NCBI GenBank assembly: GCA_964448115.1
Contig: CAYUVA010000025.1
Span: 1-60,683, forward strand
Source of the DNA: CAYUVA01 sp964448115 [NCBI: uncultured bacterium]
GTDB taxonomy: Bacteria > CAYUVA01
DNA: 60,683 nucleotides
Reading direction: 5' to 3'
In this document: positions 42,379 through 51,264 of the stretch, piece by piece
Layout of the letters: every line of letters starts with the position of its first letter
Numbering within the stretch: the stretch's first letter is position 1
Made by a program: the position numbers and the translations under genes
Notes under the pieces: model-generated
The model's database searches: none
What the model was told of the DNA's origin: nothing
What the model saw: only the letters and a program-made list of their open reading frames with translations

Positions 42379-42512
42379 AGCTACAACTCCACAAATCCGA
42401 CTCCCTGCTACCCTTATCGGTTCGTTGCCAGTCTAGTTGCCCTAAGCACGACTTATAGGCGGTTCACTTCATTTTCGTTGGATATATAAGGTAGTAACGA
42501 ACAGCGCAAGAA

Positions 42513-43100
42513 TCAGGATCCCTGGTCGCCGGTTACCTGGTACCTAAGCAGCATCTCTATGATCTTCTCATTGTGTTTTGCAATCCTGTCCAGAGCATCC
42601 TTTGTCGATTGCACATGGCTCTCGTTTTTCGCTTTGAGAAGAATTTGTGCTACCTCCTCCTGCTCCAACCTGAGCCTTAGGATAGTCTTCTCGAACTCCT
42701 CGATGAATTGATTAAGCTCCTCAGCCAACTTAGCCTGCTCGTGCCCTGGTGGGATGCTAATGCGGCTGGTCAGGTCCTTCCTGAAGGTTTGATACAACTG
42801 CTCTTCAATATCATTTATTGGAGCTAAAAGGCGACCGGTCAAAAACCAAGAAATGCCAAAAGAACCGATCAATGCAAAGATAACGCACAGGAAAAATAAT
42901 GATAGCTTGCTTTTAAGAAATATAATCTGGTTCTCATCTTGTCCAGATACTCCTTTGTTTACCAGGCTGTTAAGCTCTGGATAAAAAGCTATGATAAGCA
43001 ACACAACGCAGAAGATGAAAAGCACACTGGTGGATAGTATGATAAATCTTATCGGTCTTTCTGTTCTTGAACTCGATATCGGTTGAGATTCCTTTGGCAT
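42513..43100 (-). CDS. Two-helix membrane protein with a HAMP domain and coiled-coil tail
   Basis: The 195-residue protein has two membrane segments (about residues 17-40 and 70-91), a short outside loop of roughly 25 residues and, after the second helix, a HAMP domain beginning FLTGRLLAPINDIEEQLYQ. A long coiled coil follows (LNQFIEEFEKTILRLRLEQE), and the protein ends with no kinase, cyclase or methyl-accepting output domain. It may pass a signal to a separate partner or act as a structural protein; neither is shown. GGAGAGGGAA precedes the ATG, and an excellent promoter lies at 43151-43180. Confidence 0.78.
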   Translation of the reverse strand: MPKESQPISSSRTERPIRFIILSTSVLFIFCVVLLIIAFYPELNSLVNKGVSGQDENQIIFLKSKLSLFFLCVIFALIGSFGISWFLTGRLLAPINDIEEQLYQTFRKDLTSRISIPPGHEQAKLAEELNQFIEEFEKTILRLRLEQEEVAQILLKAKNESHVQSTKDALDRIAKHNEKIIEMLLRYQVTGDQGS

Positions 43101-43121
43101 TTCCCTCTCCGTTTATTGATT

Positions 43122-43133
43122 AAGGGATCCCTT
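43122..43133. repeat. 12-base palindrome in the leader of the HAMP gene
   Basis: AAGGGATCCCTT is a perfect palindrome about 20 bases downstream of the predicted -10 box and just ahead of the ribosome binding site. An operator is possible; chance is also possible. Confidence 0.35.
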
Positions 43134-43150
43134 GCCATTTCAACAATACA

Positions 43151-43180
43151 ACTATAAATGCATTTGGAGATCTATGTCAA
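43151..43180 (-). promoter_or_regulatory. Sigma-70 promoter of the HAMP gene
   Basis: On the minus strand a perfect TTGACA (43175-43180) is followed by 18 bases and TATAGT (43151-43156). The start would be near 43144, about 45 bases before the ATG. Confidence 0.72.
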
Positions 43181-43273
43181 GTCTTTTTTTAAGATCTGAT
43201 TACAGAAAGGCATAGTGATCGTTGAGCTTATGCTTCTGGCACTGTTGCAGGGAGCCTTGCGTGATTTTATCCT

Positions 43274-44014
43274 CTATGGCTTATTCCCTTCACCATACCC
43301 CCAAAGCCAGCCATCACGGGCTATGATATACAAAATACCCTCTGCATAAGCCACTCCACGGGGATATGCAGACTCCATTGTCGCGTAAAGCCAGCAATCG
43401 CCTTGAACTGTATCATAAGCATGAATGTTTGCTCCCGTATCGCTGGTGAAAAGCAGCAACCCATTATTATCTAGGGTGATATCGAAAGCTCCCTGAACAG
43501 GCAGTTCAAACATCTCAAGGACTGTTGTGCTTGTGGGATCGATCCGATATAGCCTGGAATCAACGTTGTCGCAGCAGTACAGGTTTCCAGAAAAATAAGC
43601 CAGTCCGATCGGGATACTCGCTGGCGATGTTATGATACTGAGTGTCTGCCCGTTTGCCGGGTCAAGCTCAATCAGGCGCCGGTTCAGGCTTTCGGATGCC
43701 CAGAGATCTCTGCCATCCCAGCAGATGCCCTCCAATGCTCCGATATTGGGGTATATAGTCTGGAGGATCTGACCATCGCTTGGCTGCAAGCGGTGAATTG
43801 CTCTTGTATATCTATCCGATGCCCAAAGATACCTGCCGTCATAATCCATGCCGCCGGGATCTAACAAGCCTATGTAGGCGATCCTGTAAAAGCCTTCCTT
43901 GAGATCGCCGTTGGGGTCGTAGGGATTGTTCCACTCTCGACTCCCGCAGGCGGCAATAATAATCAAGGCGAGCAGGAATATCGCCGATATAACTATAGAG
44001 CGTGCAAGAGCCAG
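43274..44014 (-). CDS. Propeller-type (NHL/YncE-like) lipoprotein, probable CTG start
   Basis: The only standard start in frame (TTG at 43966) would leave a signal of six residues before the lipobox Cys. Extending the frame gives LARSIVISAIFLLALIIIAAC, a full lipoprotein signal, opened by CTG at 44014. GGAGG lies nine bases upstream at 44024-44028, inside the end of the previous gene, so I choose CTG. The mature part of about 220 residues has five or six strands-rich repeats (GMDYDGRYLWASDRYT, GICWDGRDLWASESLN, GLAYFSGNLYCCDN, GVAYAEGILYI), typical of YVTN/NHL-type propellers such as glutamine cyclotransferase-like proteins. No catalytic residues are clear. It begins two bases after the preceding stop and is translated with that gene. 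Confidence 0.75.
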   Translation of the reverse strand: MALARSIVISAIFLLALIIIAACGSREWNNPYDPNGDLKEGFYRIAYIGLLDPGGMDYDGRYLWASDRYTRAIHRLQPSDGQILQTIYPNIGALEGICWDGRDLWASESLNRRLIELDPANGQTLSIITSPASIPIGLAYFSGNLYCCDNVDSRLYRIDPTSTTVLEMFELPVQGAFDITLDNNGLLLFTSDTGANIHAYDTVQGDCWLYATMESAYPRGVAYAEGILYIIARDGWLWGYGEGNKP

Positions 44015-44015
44015 A

Positions 44016-45995
44016 TCAACTTACCTCCACAGAGCAAGGGTCGCTAGGCTCGCCTTGTTCATCAATAGGAGCCTTCAGGTAGGCATAAACCGCGAAGCTG
44101 TAAGTTCCCGGTGGATCACGAGGATTTAAGGTGAAAAGCCAGTAACAGATCTCTTCAACCTGTGTCCAATCAGTGGCTTCAAAGATGACTGTGTTTCCAT
44201 TGGGATATGTTACCAGCGCCCGATATCCCAGGTACTCATCCAGCACCTCGGCTGGGATGGGAACGCCATTACTGAAGGTGATTACCGCATCCCACTGTAA
44301 CACAACATGTCGGTTTTCGGGATCATATTCACAAACTAGGTTCTGAACCTTAGCGGGCGGTGGCATTGGCGTCGGGGTGCTGGTCGCTGTGGGGGTCCAG
44401 GTAGCGGTTGGCGTATTGGTCGGGGTCGGTGTATCTGTCGGGGTGATACCCCCGAAGCGAAGCCTTGCGGTGGCGGTCGCCGTGGGAGTGGCGCCAGCCG
44501 GATATACCGCAGCCAGGCTCGCATCTCCTGCCCATTGGCTGCAAGCGAACAGGTTGATATAGCCCTCGGCATCAGTATCCATCACGATATCTCGCTGCTG
44601 TTGCGGGCAGCAATAGCCACCTGGTGCGTTCCATATATAGCCGACATCGCCGCTGATGCTAAGGCCAATAGGCGCGGAGGGCGCTGGCGTTCCACGTAAA
44701 TAAAGCCTTAAGGTTACCACACCATCCTGGCAGCCACCAGGAAGCTCATAAGGGATCTGTACCCACTCGATGCGCGTGGGATTAGTTCTTTGCTCCACAC
44801 TAACCGTAAAATCGACACCAAAGACCGCCTGGCTGCTATCGCGAACATCTATTCCGAGTTGATAGCTGGCGATCCCTTGGCTCCCATAATCTGCTGGCGA
44901 CCTAAAGGCAGCTTGTCGAAGGGTGGCTACTGAATAGGGTACTAGCGGTGAGGATAACAACCAATTGCCTTTGGATAGTGGGCTTTGGATACCCAAGGTT
45001 TGTACGTTTGGTGATGCATTATTCAAAGAAAGCCGGGATCGAGATGTCCTCGGGCGATGATCCCGCAATGCTAACATATATCTACTGCCAGCGCCGTGAT
45101 AACCATCCTCCCACTGGACTGGCTCAATGCCGAGCATCCATTCGCCCTCCTGTCCGCCAGGGATGATAAAGCCGTTGTTGTCAGATTCATACATGACATA
45201 CAAAGTATCCACCGTATCAAGATCATCGGTTACCAGCATCTCAATGCGCCAGGCATGGGGTAGGGATGAATACTTGAATAGATCGACCCTGCCAGCGGAT
45301 AGGTTGACCGGGTATTCATTCCCCTGATCATCATAGAACACGACCTGGAGGATACGTGGGGGCGAGTTATCAGGACCATTACTGCCCTTATTATCCCTTT
45401 GATCAGCAGCATAAAAGCCATATCCGATAAGCCCCATACCGATTACATATAAGTAGGGCTTGGACAGCAGGCACTTTTTCTTAGGCTTGGACTTTTTTAT
45501 TGGCGCAATGGTCGATACAGGAGTAACCGGTTTTGGTGAAACTGGTGAGGGCGTGGCTGGTATCGGCGTAGCAGTGGGTATTTCGCTTGGCAGCGCAGTT
45601 GCTCGAGTTGGGGCAGGGGTGATCGCTTGCAGCGGAGATGGTGATGATGTAGCACTTGACTTTTCAACTTCCAGAGGCTCTACAGCCTCCCCGGTAAGCA
45701 CCTTGTACTCGTTGGCAGCCAGGGCAGCCCTCTCATCCATGCCGAGAGCTACATAGCACTGATATAATCGCTGATATGCCTCGATGAGCGATATTCTGTA
45801 ATTCAGTCCAGGTATAGCCGCCTCTAGGTGCTCAGCCGCCTCAGCATACTTGCCATCATCCATAGCATTTCTCGCCAGCACCAGTCGACTGGTCGGCGAC
45901 GGCTCATCCAACTGGGCAAAGACAAAATCGATTATTATTATGCTTATAACAACACCGATTAAAATAATCATTGATTTATAACTTATTTTTTTCAT
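44016..45995 (-). CDS. Membrane-anchored or secreted protein with TPR-like start, Pro-rich and PT-rich linkers
   Basis: The 659-residue protein starts with a hydrophobic signal or anchor (MIILIGVVISIIIIDFVFA), followed by a helical TPR-like stretch (AMDDGKYAEAAEHLEAAIPG ... GMDERAALAANEYKVL), a Pro/Thr/Ser-rich region (about residues 110-170) and a second hydrophobic segment (PYLYVIGMGLIGYGFYA). The rest is probably extracytoplasmic: an Ig-like region starting PPRILQVVFYDD, a module with Cys residues (PGGYCCPQQQRDIVMD), a PT linker (about 44375-44470) and a final FN3-like domain (VQNLVCEYDPENRHVVLQWD). No catalytic motif is seen. It lies 18 bases downstream of the restriction-modification pair on the same strand but differs from it in base composition. 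Confidence 0.75.
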   Translation of the reverse strand: MKKISYKSMIILIGVVISIIIIDFVFAQLDEPSPTSRLVLARNAMDDGKYAEAAEHLEAAIPGLNYRISLIEAYQRLYQCYVALGMDERAALAANEYKVLTGEAVEPLEVEKSSATSSPSPLQAITPAPTRATALPSEIPTATPIPATPSPVSPKPVTPVSTIAPIKKSKPKKKCLLSKPYLYVIGMGLIGYGFYAADQRDNKGSNGPDNSPPRILQVVFYDDQGNEYPVNLSAGRVDLFKYSSLPHAWRIEMLVTDDLDTVDTLYVMYESDNNGFIIPGGQEGEWMLGIEPVQWEDGYHGAGSRYMLALRDHRPRTSRSRLSLNNASPNVQTLGIQSPLSKGNWLLSSPLVPYSVATLRQAAFRSPADYGSQGIASYQLGIDVRDSSQAVFGVDFTVSVEQRTNPTRIEWVQIPYELPGGCQDGVVTLRLYLRGTPAPSAPIGLSISGDVGYIWNAPGGYCCPQQQRDIVMDTDAEGYINLFACSQWAGDASLAAVYPAGATPTATATARLRFGGITPTDTPTPTNTPTATWTPTATSTPTPMPPPAKVQNLVCEYDPENRHVVLQWDAVITFSNGVPIPAEVLDEYLGYRALVTYPNGNTVIFEATDWTQVEEICYWLFTLNPRDPPGTYSFAVYAYLKAPIDEQGEPSDPCSVEVS

Positions 45996-46013
45996 TTTAT
46001 AATTATCTAGAAG

Positions 46014-47132
46014 TTATTTATTTCTAGCCTTATTGATCCATTGAGATGTGGTTATAACATTATCAACATTTTCGTATATTTTTCTTATTGCCTTAAAATC
46101 ATTAATATTATAGTAATAAATCATATCTTGGATAAGATCTTCAATAATATTAATTGAAAAAAGTGCATATTTTGTCTCTATTAAAGGACTTTCAGTAACA
46201 TCAGATTGATAATGACCATCAGTTCGAGAATATAATTTTAAAAGTTCTAATGTTTCTTTAATTTTAAGAATGAGGAGTTTCAATTCATTTATTTTCAATT
46301 GTGTTTTGGAATATAAATAATCAACACAATAAAATATTTTATTAATATCTTTTAGCTTGCTTCTATTATTAATGAAGGTTAAAAGGTATATTAACCATAA
46401 ACTAATATTATTAGGTATTCTTTGAATATTATCTAATATAAAACATATATGAAAATAACTCTCAAGATCATTAGGAATTATATTTACAACCCTTTCTTGG
46501 TCAATAACATTTTGTAAAAGATATGATAAATTATCCTTAATATCATTAATTAAATGATGTTGAAAATCTAAAATGTTATTTTTTGCATTAATGTAATCCC
46601 AGAGTTCTAAGAGAGTATCATCTTCTTTTAGAATGATATCTTTTCCTAATACTCTATATACATTTACCCTCCAAGCCGGTTCGAAAGTATATTTACTATT
46701 ATTTAATATCCACTCACTGGTTAAAAAAGCATATTTATTAGGTGAACCAGATAGCAGAATAAAAAAAATAGTATTTTTCATCCTATTTTTTCTATCTAAT
46801 AGTTTACCTTTTTTAAAATTAAAATAAAATTCATCTGATGCTGCATTCACATATTGAAATTCAATATTCTTCTCGTCTTGGTAGATCTTAACAATAAAAT
46901 CAGGTTGCCTAGAGAGTCCACCTTTACGAAGAAACCATAGAAATTTATCACCTCCTGATTTATAGACCTTAACTTTTTTATCTGGATATAATTTTTTCAT
47001 TTTTTTATCTAACCATTCTAAAGCCTCCAATTCAAATATCGCTTTTCTTTTCATATCCCTACGATATTCAAGATATGTCCTTGATTTTATATCGCTGGAC
47101 TGAGCATAGACTGTTTTTGCATCCTGTTTCAT
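46014..47132 (-). CDS. Putative restriction endonuclease partner of the adjacent methyltransferase
   Basis: The 372-residue product is not a family I can name. Position directly behind a DNA methyltransferase gene (six bases after its stop) makes a type II endonuclease likely. A possible PD-(D/E)XK core is present at about residues 76-94: QPDFIVKIYQ, then EFQYV, that is PD followed by ExQ in place of ExK. The remainder is rich in Ile, Asn, Lys and helical. The gene is far richer in A and T than its neighbours, which points to horizontal acquisition. The ATG at 47132 is preceded by an in-frame GTG. If experiments or profile searches found no nuclease fold, the alternative would be another accessory protein of a modification system. 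Confidence 0.6.
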   Translation of the reverse strand: MKQDAKTVYAQSSDIKSRTYLEYRRDMKRKAIFELEALEWLDKKMKKLYPDKKVKVYKSGGDKFLWFLRKGGLSRQPDFIVKIYQDEKNIEFQYVNAASDEFYFNFKKGKLLDRKNRMKNTIFFILLSGSPNKYAFLTSEWILNNSKYTFEPAWRVNVYRVLGKDIILKEDDTLLELWDYINAKNNILDFQHHLINDIKDNLSYLLQNVIDQERVVNIIPNDLESYFHICFILDNIQRIPNNISLWLIYLLTFINNRSKLKDINKIFYCVDYLYSKTQLKINELKLLILKIKETLELLKLYSRTDGHYQSDVTESPLIETKYALFSINIIEDLIQDMIYYYNINDFKAIRKIYENVDNVITTSQWINKARNK

Positions 47133-47138
47133 CACAAA

Positions 47139-48191
47139 TCATAAAATCCTCATCTGAAATCCTTTTATTTTAATGACCGTATCTTGTCCTATCTGTGGAT
47201 TTATCTCGTAGCCGATACAGTTCCTCTTTAGGTCAATGGCTGAAATCATAGTTTTTCCTGAACCGAGGAAGGGATCAAGTACTGTTTCACCGATGAAACA
47301 GTAAGCTTTGATGAGTCTATAAGGCAATTCATAAGGAAACGGCGCTACATGATCTCTTTTATCGCCGCTGCCTTGCGGTTTCATGAGCCATACATCGCTT
47401 TTCTTGAGGCTGAGCCAAAATTCCTTTTCCAACTTGGATTGTTCCTTCTGTTCTGCGCTCAGATGAGCATATTTATTAAATCCCTTAACATCCGGCTTGT
47501 TAAATTCAAGTATAAATTCGTGCATATTATTTATCAGTATTCCACCTGGATAAGGATAGGTGCCAAAATGAGCCCTTACTCCGTTTGTCTTATGCCATAC
47601 AATATCTCTTTTAAAAATAAAGCCTATCTTTTCACATAAATCGATAGTTTTACCTACTAGATTCAAAGACCTGAAGCCATTGCTGTCATCTCTAAGCGGA
47701 AGGTTCATTATATTTATAAACAGTTTTCTTCCCGGCTGAAGCACTCGAAAAGATTCACTCCATACCTCTTTAATACAATCAAACCATTCATCTATGTCAT
47801 GAATATCCCCTAGATCCCCTTCTATAGGTGCTTTCGAGTACATTTTGGCATTGAAATAAGGGGGGGATGTAATTATCAAATGCACGCTGTTATCCCCCAA
47901 AGCATCCATCTTCATTGAGTTATCAATAAATATTTTGTAAGAATACTCTCCAATGAATATATTATTCTCTTTAGTTATTTGGGTATTTTTTATTCTCGAA
48001 TTGACATTTATTTTTTTTTCATATTTTTTCAAATCATCAAGCTTAAACCTTATCTGACCACTTGGTGAGGTTATAGATTTGATTATGTGCCTTTTCGCAA
48101 GCTGATGTATCTCTTCAACCGTTATCCCAAGATATTTTGATGCTTCGATAGCTGAAAGATAGCTTCTGTCAACGTAATCCCTGGTACCCAT
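47139..48191 (-). CDS. DNA methyltransferase (beta-class, probably N4-cytosine) with N-terminal helix-turn-helix
   Basis: The 350-residue protein starts with a MerR/excisionase-like DNA-binding domain (YLSAIEASKYLGITVEEIHQ ... GQIRFKLDDLKKYE, about residues 10-56). The methyltransferase follows with motif IV first (LIITSPPYFNAK; TSPPY is typical of N4-cytosine enzymes) and the AdoMet-binding motif I near the C-terminus (LDPFLGSGKTMISAI, then CIGYEINPQ), an order that defines the beta class. It modifies DNA at a specific site, protecting the host from the endonuclease downstream. The target sequence cannot be read off. The helix-turn-helix may let it control its own promoter (48201-48228). The gene is AT-rich, though less so than the one following it. 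Confidence 0.88.
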   Translation of the reverse strand: MGTRDYVDRSYLSAIEASKYLGITVEEIHQLAKRHIIKSITSPSGQIRFKLDDLKKYEKKINVNSRIKNTQITKENNIFIGEYSYKIFIDNSMKMDALGDNSVHLIITSPPYFNAKMYSKAPIEGDLGDIHDIDEWFDCIKEVWSESFRVLQPGRKLFINIMNLPLRDDSNGFRSLNLVGKTIDLCEKIGFIFKRDIVWHKTNGVRAHFGTYPYPGGILINNMHEFILEFNKPDVKGFNKYAHLSAEQKEQSKLEKEFWLSLKKSDVWLMKPQGSGDKRDHVAPFPYELPYRLIKAYCFIGETVLDPFLGSGKTMISAIDLKRNCIGYEINPQIGQDTVIKIKGFQMRIL

Positions 48192-48200
48192 CTTAATTTG

Positions 48201-48228
48201 AGTTTACTACATCCTTTGTGCAAATCAA
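48201..48228 (-). promoter_or_regulatory. Candidate promoter of the methyltransferase gene
   Basis: On the minus strand TTGATT (48223-48228), a 16-base spacer and TAAACT (48201-48206) lie just before the ATG at 48191. The predicted transcript would have almost no leader. Confidence 0.45.
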
Positions 48229-48246
48229 AGCGCTAGTTTTCGCTTT
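48227..48246. repeat. Inverted repeat next to the methyltransferase promoter
   Basis: AAAGCG (48227-48232) and CGCTTT (48241-48246) form a six-base inverted repeat across eight bases. It touches the predicted -35 box, so it could be an operator; it could also be part of a terminator after bamA. Confidence 0.4.
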
Positions 48247-48254
48247 TAATTATG

Positions 48255-51125
48255 TTAGAACGGGTGGCCGATGGAGATGTACCAGGCGCCGAAGGGAAGA
48301 TGCCCATCCTCGATCTTCCAGGCAAAATCGAAACGAACAGGACCGATCGGCGTAATGTACATCAACGCAAAACCGGTGCTGCACTTGAAGTCGCTAAGCC
48401 TCCATTGACTCCCCTCAGGCCAGATATTACCCGAATCGAAGAATAGTGCCCCCCATAAGCCACCAAGAATATCATAGCGATACTCGAAGTTGAAAATCGC
48501 CATCGAATCCCCGCCGATGGTATAGGTCTTGGTTATCTCATTCCCCTCATCATCTGTATAGCTATAGGTGGTGTTGGGACCTATATCCTTGGCAGAATAT
48601 CCCCGAAGCACTGTAGAGCCGGGCTGTATCTTGAACTTCTCGCTCAATGGGAGATTGAAGGCTCTTCCCATCCTGTAGCCGAAAGCCAAAACATCATTAC
48701 CCCACGGGGAGTAGTATGATGTTTGCAGCATCAACTTAGCGAAATCTGTCTCCGAACCCAAAATCCTGTCCGCCTGCTCGAAGCTGATGGCAAAGACCCT
48801 TCCCTTGGTCGGATTAAATGGATTATAGCGCCGATCATATAGAAAGGTAGGGATAAGGCTGGAGATCTTGATGTCCTGAAGCTCACCAGGATAAGTTGCC
48901 TCGAAATCTGGTTCGATTTTTAGGAACTTCTGGCTTCGATAGCGGTACTCAAGTATTCCCTTCATATATTCACCGAACCTCTTATTTATATTTAGGGAGC
49001 TTCCCAGCTCGCTCAGCTTATAATGTTTTTCGTCTCTGTTAATATAAAATAGTTTCAGTTCCGAGTCGAAGGGGTTATTCCCAAGATAAGGCTCCTGGAA
49101 CATAAATTGGTACTTGGTCTCCAATTGCGAATAGCTGTAGGTGAAGCTGATAGTTCGGTCGTAGCCGCCCAGGTTGGCGTGAGAGACGGTGAGGAACCCG
49201 CGATAGCCCTCCTCGCTGTCCCAGCCGCCGCCGAACTCCAGGCTCCCCGAATTTTTTTCCTTGACCTCGACCACAAAGTCTATGATCTGCGGCTCGCGCT
49301 GGTTCTTTATCGGGTAGATGGACACGGTCTTGAAGATGCCCAATGAAAGTAGCCTTTGCTGGGAGTGAAGTACCTTGGAGAGATCATAAGGCTCCCCCTC
49401 CCTTATCTCCAATTCTCGGTATATGATCTTTCTTTGGGTAAGATTGAAGCCACGAATGATGATCTTACCAAAGTAGTATTTTTGCCCAGCGGTTACTCGA
49501 TATGTTACATCAGCCTTTGAGCGATCCTCGCTGAAGGTTACCTGCGTATCAATAATGGCGTCCTTGTAGCCATTGGTTATATATTTGCTGAAGATGTTGT
49601 TCTCATCCTCTCTTATCGTATTGTAGTTAAGCGGCATCCCCGGCTTGAGCTGCGTCTTGATCACCTTTTTTAGCTTCAAGACCACATCAGGGACTATCTG
49701 CACACTCTCGACAATGGTTTGTACACCCTCATCGATCTGAATTGAAAGATTTGCGATCCTTTCCTGTTCATCGATCTTGACCTTTCCAATAGTTACCTTT
49801 GAGTCGAGGAAACCCTGGTTTAGGTAGAAATTGTGCAGATTATTCACATCCTCCTCAAGGGTCTTTTGGTTGTAGAATCGGTTTATGCCGAACAATCCCT
49901 TGCCGCTGAGGATAAGATCATCGAGTGTATCATCGCTTATTTTTTTATTCCCTATAAGTTCGACCTCTTTAACCTTTATGCGATTCAACTCCAAAGGTCG
50001 GAAGGTGATGTCGAAGAAGTTTGCATTATCCTTCTCATACCGATATTGCACTCTTGGATTGTAATAATGATACCTGATGAGATATTCCCTCAAGGCAAAT
50101 GCGCTGTCATCGAAGTCCTCCTCCTGTAGCCTAATATTATCGAAGAAGGTTATGGCATCCAGTGGATTATCATCCAGCACCCTCCATCTCCACTTGTCAT
50201 CATACTTCACCAGCCCACTATCGCCTCCGGAGGCTTTTAGTTTTATTAAGACCATATTTGTGTTGGAATCATAGAACACATCCTTATATTCAAGGCGCAC
50301 TAAGCGAAACTTCTTTTTCAATTGAAAATACATGCGAAATCCGTTAGCAATTTTTCCCCCAGCGTTTCTTAAAAGATAGTTGCTCCTTTCGATATCCCTC
50401 AGCAAGCTTTTTTTCGAGTATCTTTCCCCCTGACGGCGCTTGAACTTGCGGAGCAGGAAATTCTTTGTGTATCGAGTGGGATTTTCTATGTCAAAATCCT
50501 CGATGCGGGCTTGCGCTCCTGTATGGATCACAAGGGTAACCGAGACACCTTTGCTCTCAGGGTGCATCAGAATTTGGGGAGTAATCTCGCACCTGAAGTA
50601 GCCCGCCTCGGCGAAAAGTGCCTTCAGGTCGGCGATGGTCCTGTCCAGCCGCTCATTGGAGAACTCATCGCCTCGCTTCACCAGACATCGTCTAAGAATA
50701 TCCGAATAGCGAACTCCAGAGCGATCCAGCAATGGAAGGGGCAGGATCGAATATGCGCCGTTGATATTAAATTTCGTAACCATCCATTTCTTCTCGAGGT
50801 CATATATCAGGCGCACGCCACCCTCAACCTCCTCGGCAAGCACGGTTACATCCCGGTAGATTCCAAGATAGTAGATCATCTGGATCGACTGCCGGATACC
50901 GTAAGGGTCGTAGATATCCCCCAATCCGACCGAGATGGCATGATTCACCGGCTTGCGCTCAAAGGGAACATCACAGCGGATCTGAAGATCGACTACCTCC
51001 TTGCCGATGAATTGAGAGCCATTCTGGGCACCCACAATCCCAACGGAGAATACGCAGAATTGCAGGATCACACACGAGAAAAATATAATAGCCAGCCAAC
51101 GACCATCTATGGTGATAAGGTTCAT
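48255..51125 (-). CDS. bamA: Outer membrane protein assembly factor BamA
   Basis: BamA folds and inserts beta-barrel proteins in the outer membrane. The 956-residue protein is somewhat longer than the usual 800. It has an N-terminal hydrophobic signal (LAIIFFSCVILQFCVFSVG), several POTRA-type repeats (about residues 45-560; for example EVELIGNKKISDDTLDDLIL and IIIRGFNLTQRKIIYRELEI) and a C-terminal 16-strand barrel. The barrel shows LRGYSAKDIGP, the family's conserved L6 loop motif, and ends FGAWYISIGHPF with a terminal Phe as outer-membrane proteins do. It is the last gene of the pal-cpoB-nudix-tolB-bamA run, though 139 bases after tolB. Confidence 0.95.
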   Translation of the reverse strand: MNLITIDGRWLAIIFFSCVILQFCVFSVGIVGAQNGSQFIGKEVVDLQIRCDVPFERKPVNHAISVGLGDIYDPYGIRQSIQMIYYLGIYRDVTVLAEEVEGGVRLIYDLEKKWMVTKFNINGAYSILPLPLLDRSGVRYSDILRRCLVKRGDEFSNERLDRTIADLKALFAEAGYFRCEITPQILMHPESKGVSVTLVIHTGAQARIEDFDIENPTRYTKNFLLRKFKRRQGERYSKKSLLRDIERSNYLLRNAGGKIANGFRMYFQLKKKFRLVRLEYKDVFYDSNTNMVLIKLKASGGDSGLVKYDDKWRWRVLDDNPLDAITFFDNIRLQEEDFDDSAFALREYLIRYHYYNPRVQYRYEKDNANFFDITFRPLELNRIKVKEVELIGNKKISDDTLDDLILSGKGLFGINRFYNQKTLEEDVNNLHNFYLNQGFLDSKVTIGKVKIDEQERIANLSIQIDEGVQTIVESVQIVPDVVLKLKKVIKTQLKPGMPLNYNTIREDENNIFSKYITNGYKDAIIDTQVTFSEDRSKADVTYRVTAGQKYYFGKIIIRGFNLTQRKIIYRELEIREGEPYDLSKVLHSQQRLLSLGIFKTVSIYPIKNQREPQIIDFVVEVKEKNSGSLEFGGGWDSEEGYRGFLTVSHANLGGYDRTISFTYSYSQLETKYQFMFQEPYLGNNPFDSELKLFYINRDEKHYKLSELGSSLNINKRFGEYMKGILEYRYRSQKFLKIEPDFEATYPGELQDIKISSLIPTFLYDRRYNPFNPTKGRVFAISFEQADRILGSETDFAKLMLQTSYYSPWGNDVLAFGYRMGRAFNLPLSEKFKIQPGSTVLRGYSAKDIGPNTTYSYTDDEGNEITKTYTIGGDSMAIFNFEYRYDILGGLWGALFFDSGNIWPEGSQWRLSDFKCSTGFALMYITPIGPVRFDFAWKIEDGHLPFGAWYISIGHPF

Positions 51126-51204
51126 CTTTGATATTAATAACTAATACCGTGATACCAACGTATCGTGAAGTTGTCCTTGCATGAGCTATCGTATTTCTTC
51201 GTGC

Positions 51205-51224
51205 TTTAGTGCCTTTGTGGCTAA
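51205..51224 (+). repeat. Second copy of the TTAGTGCCTTTGTG intergenic repeat
   Basis: TTTAGTGCCTTTGTGGCTAA lies between bamA and tolB and shares 15 bases with 7091-7105. It is short and otherwise unremarkable. Confidence 0.45.
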
Positions 51225-51264
51225 CAAACCTCTCACATCTAATGCCTAACCCTTTGACTATTAT

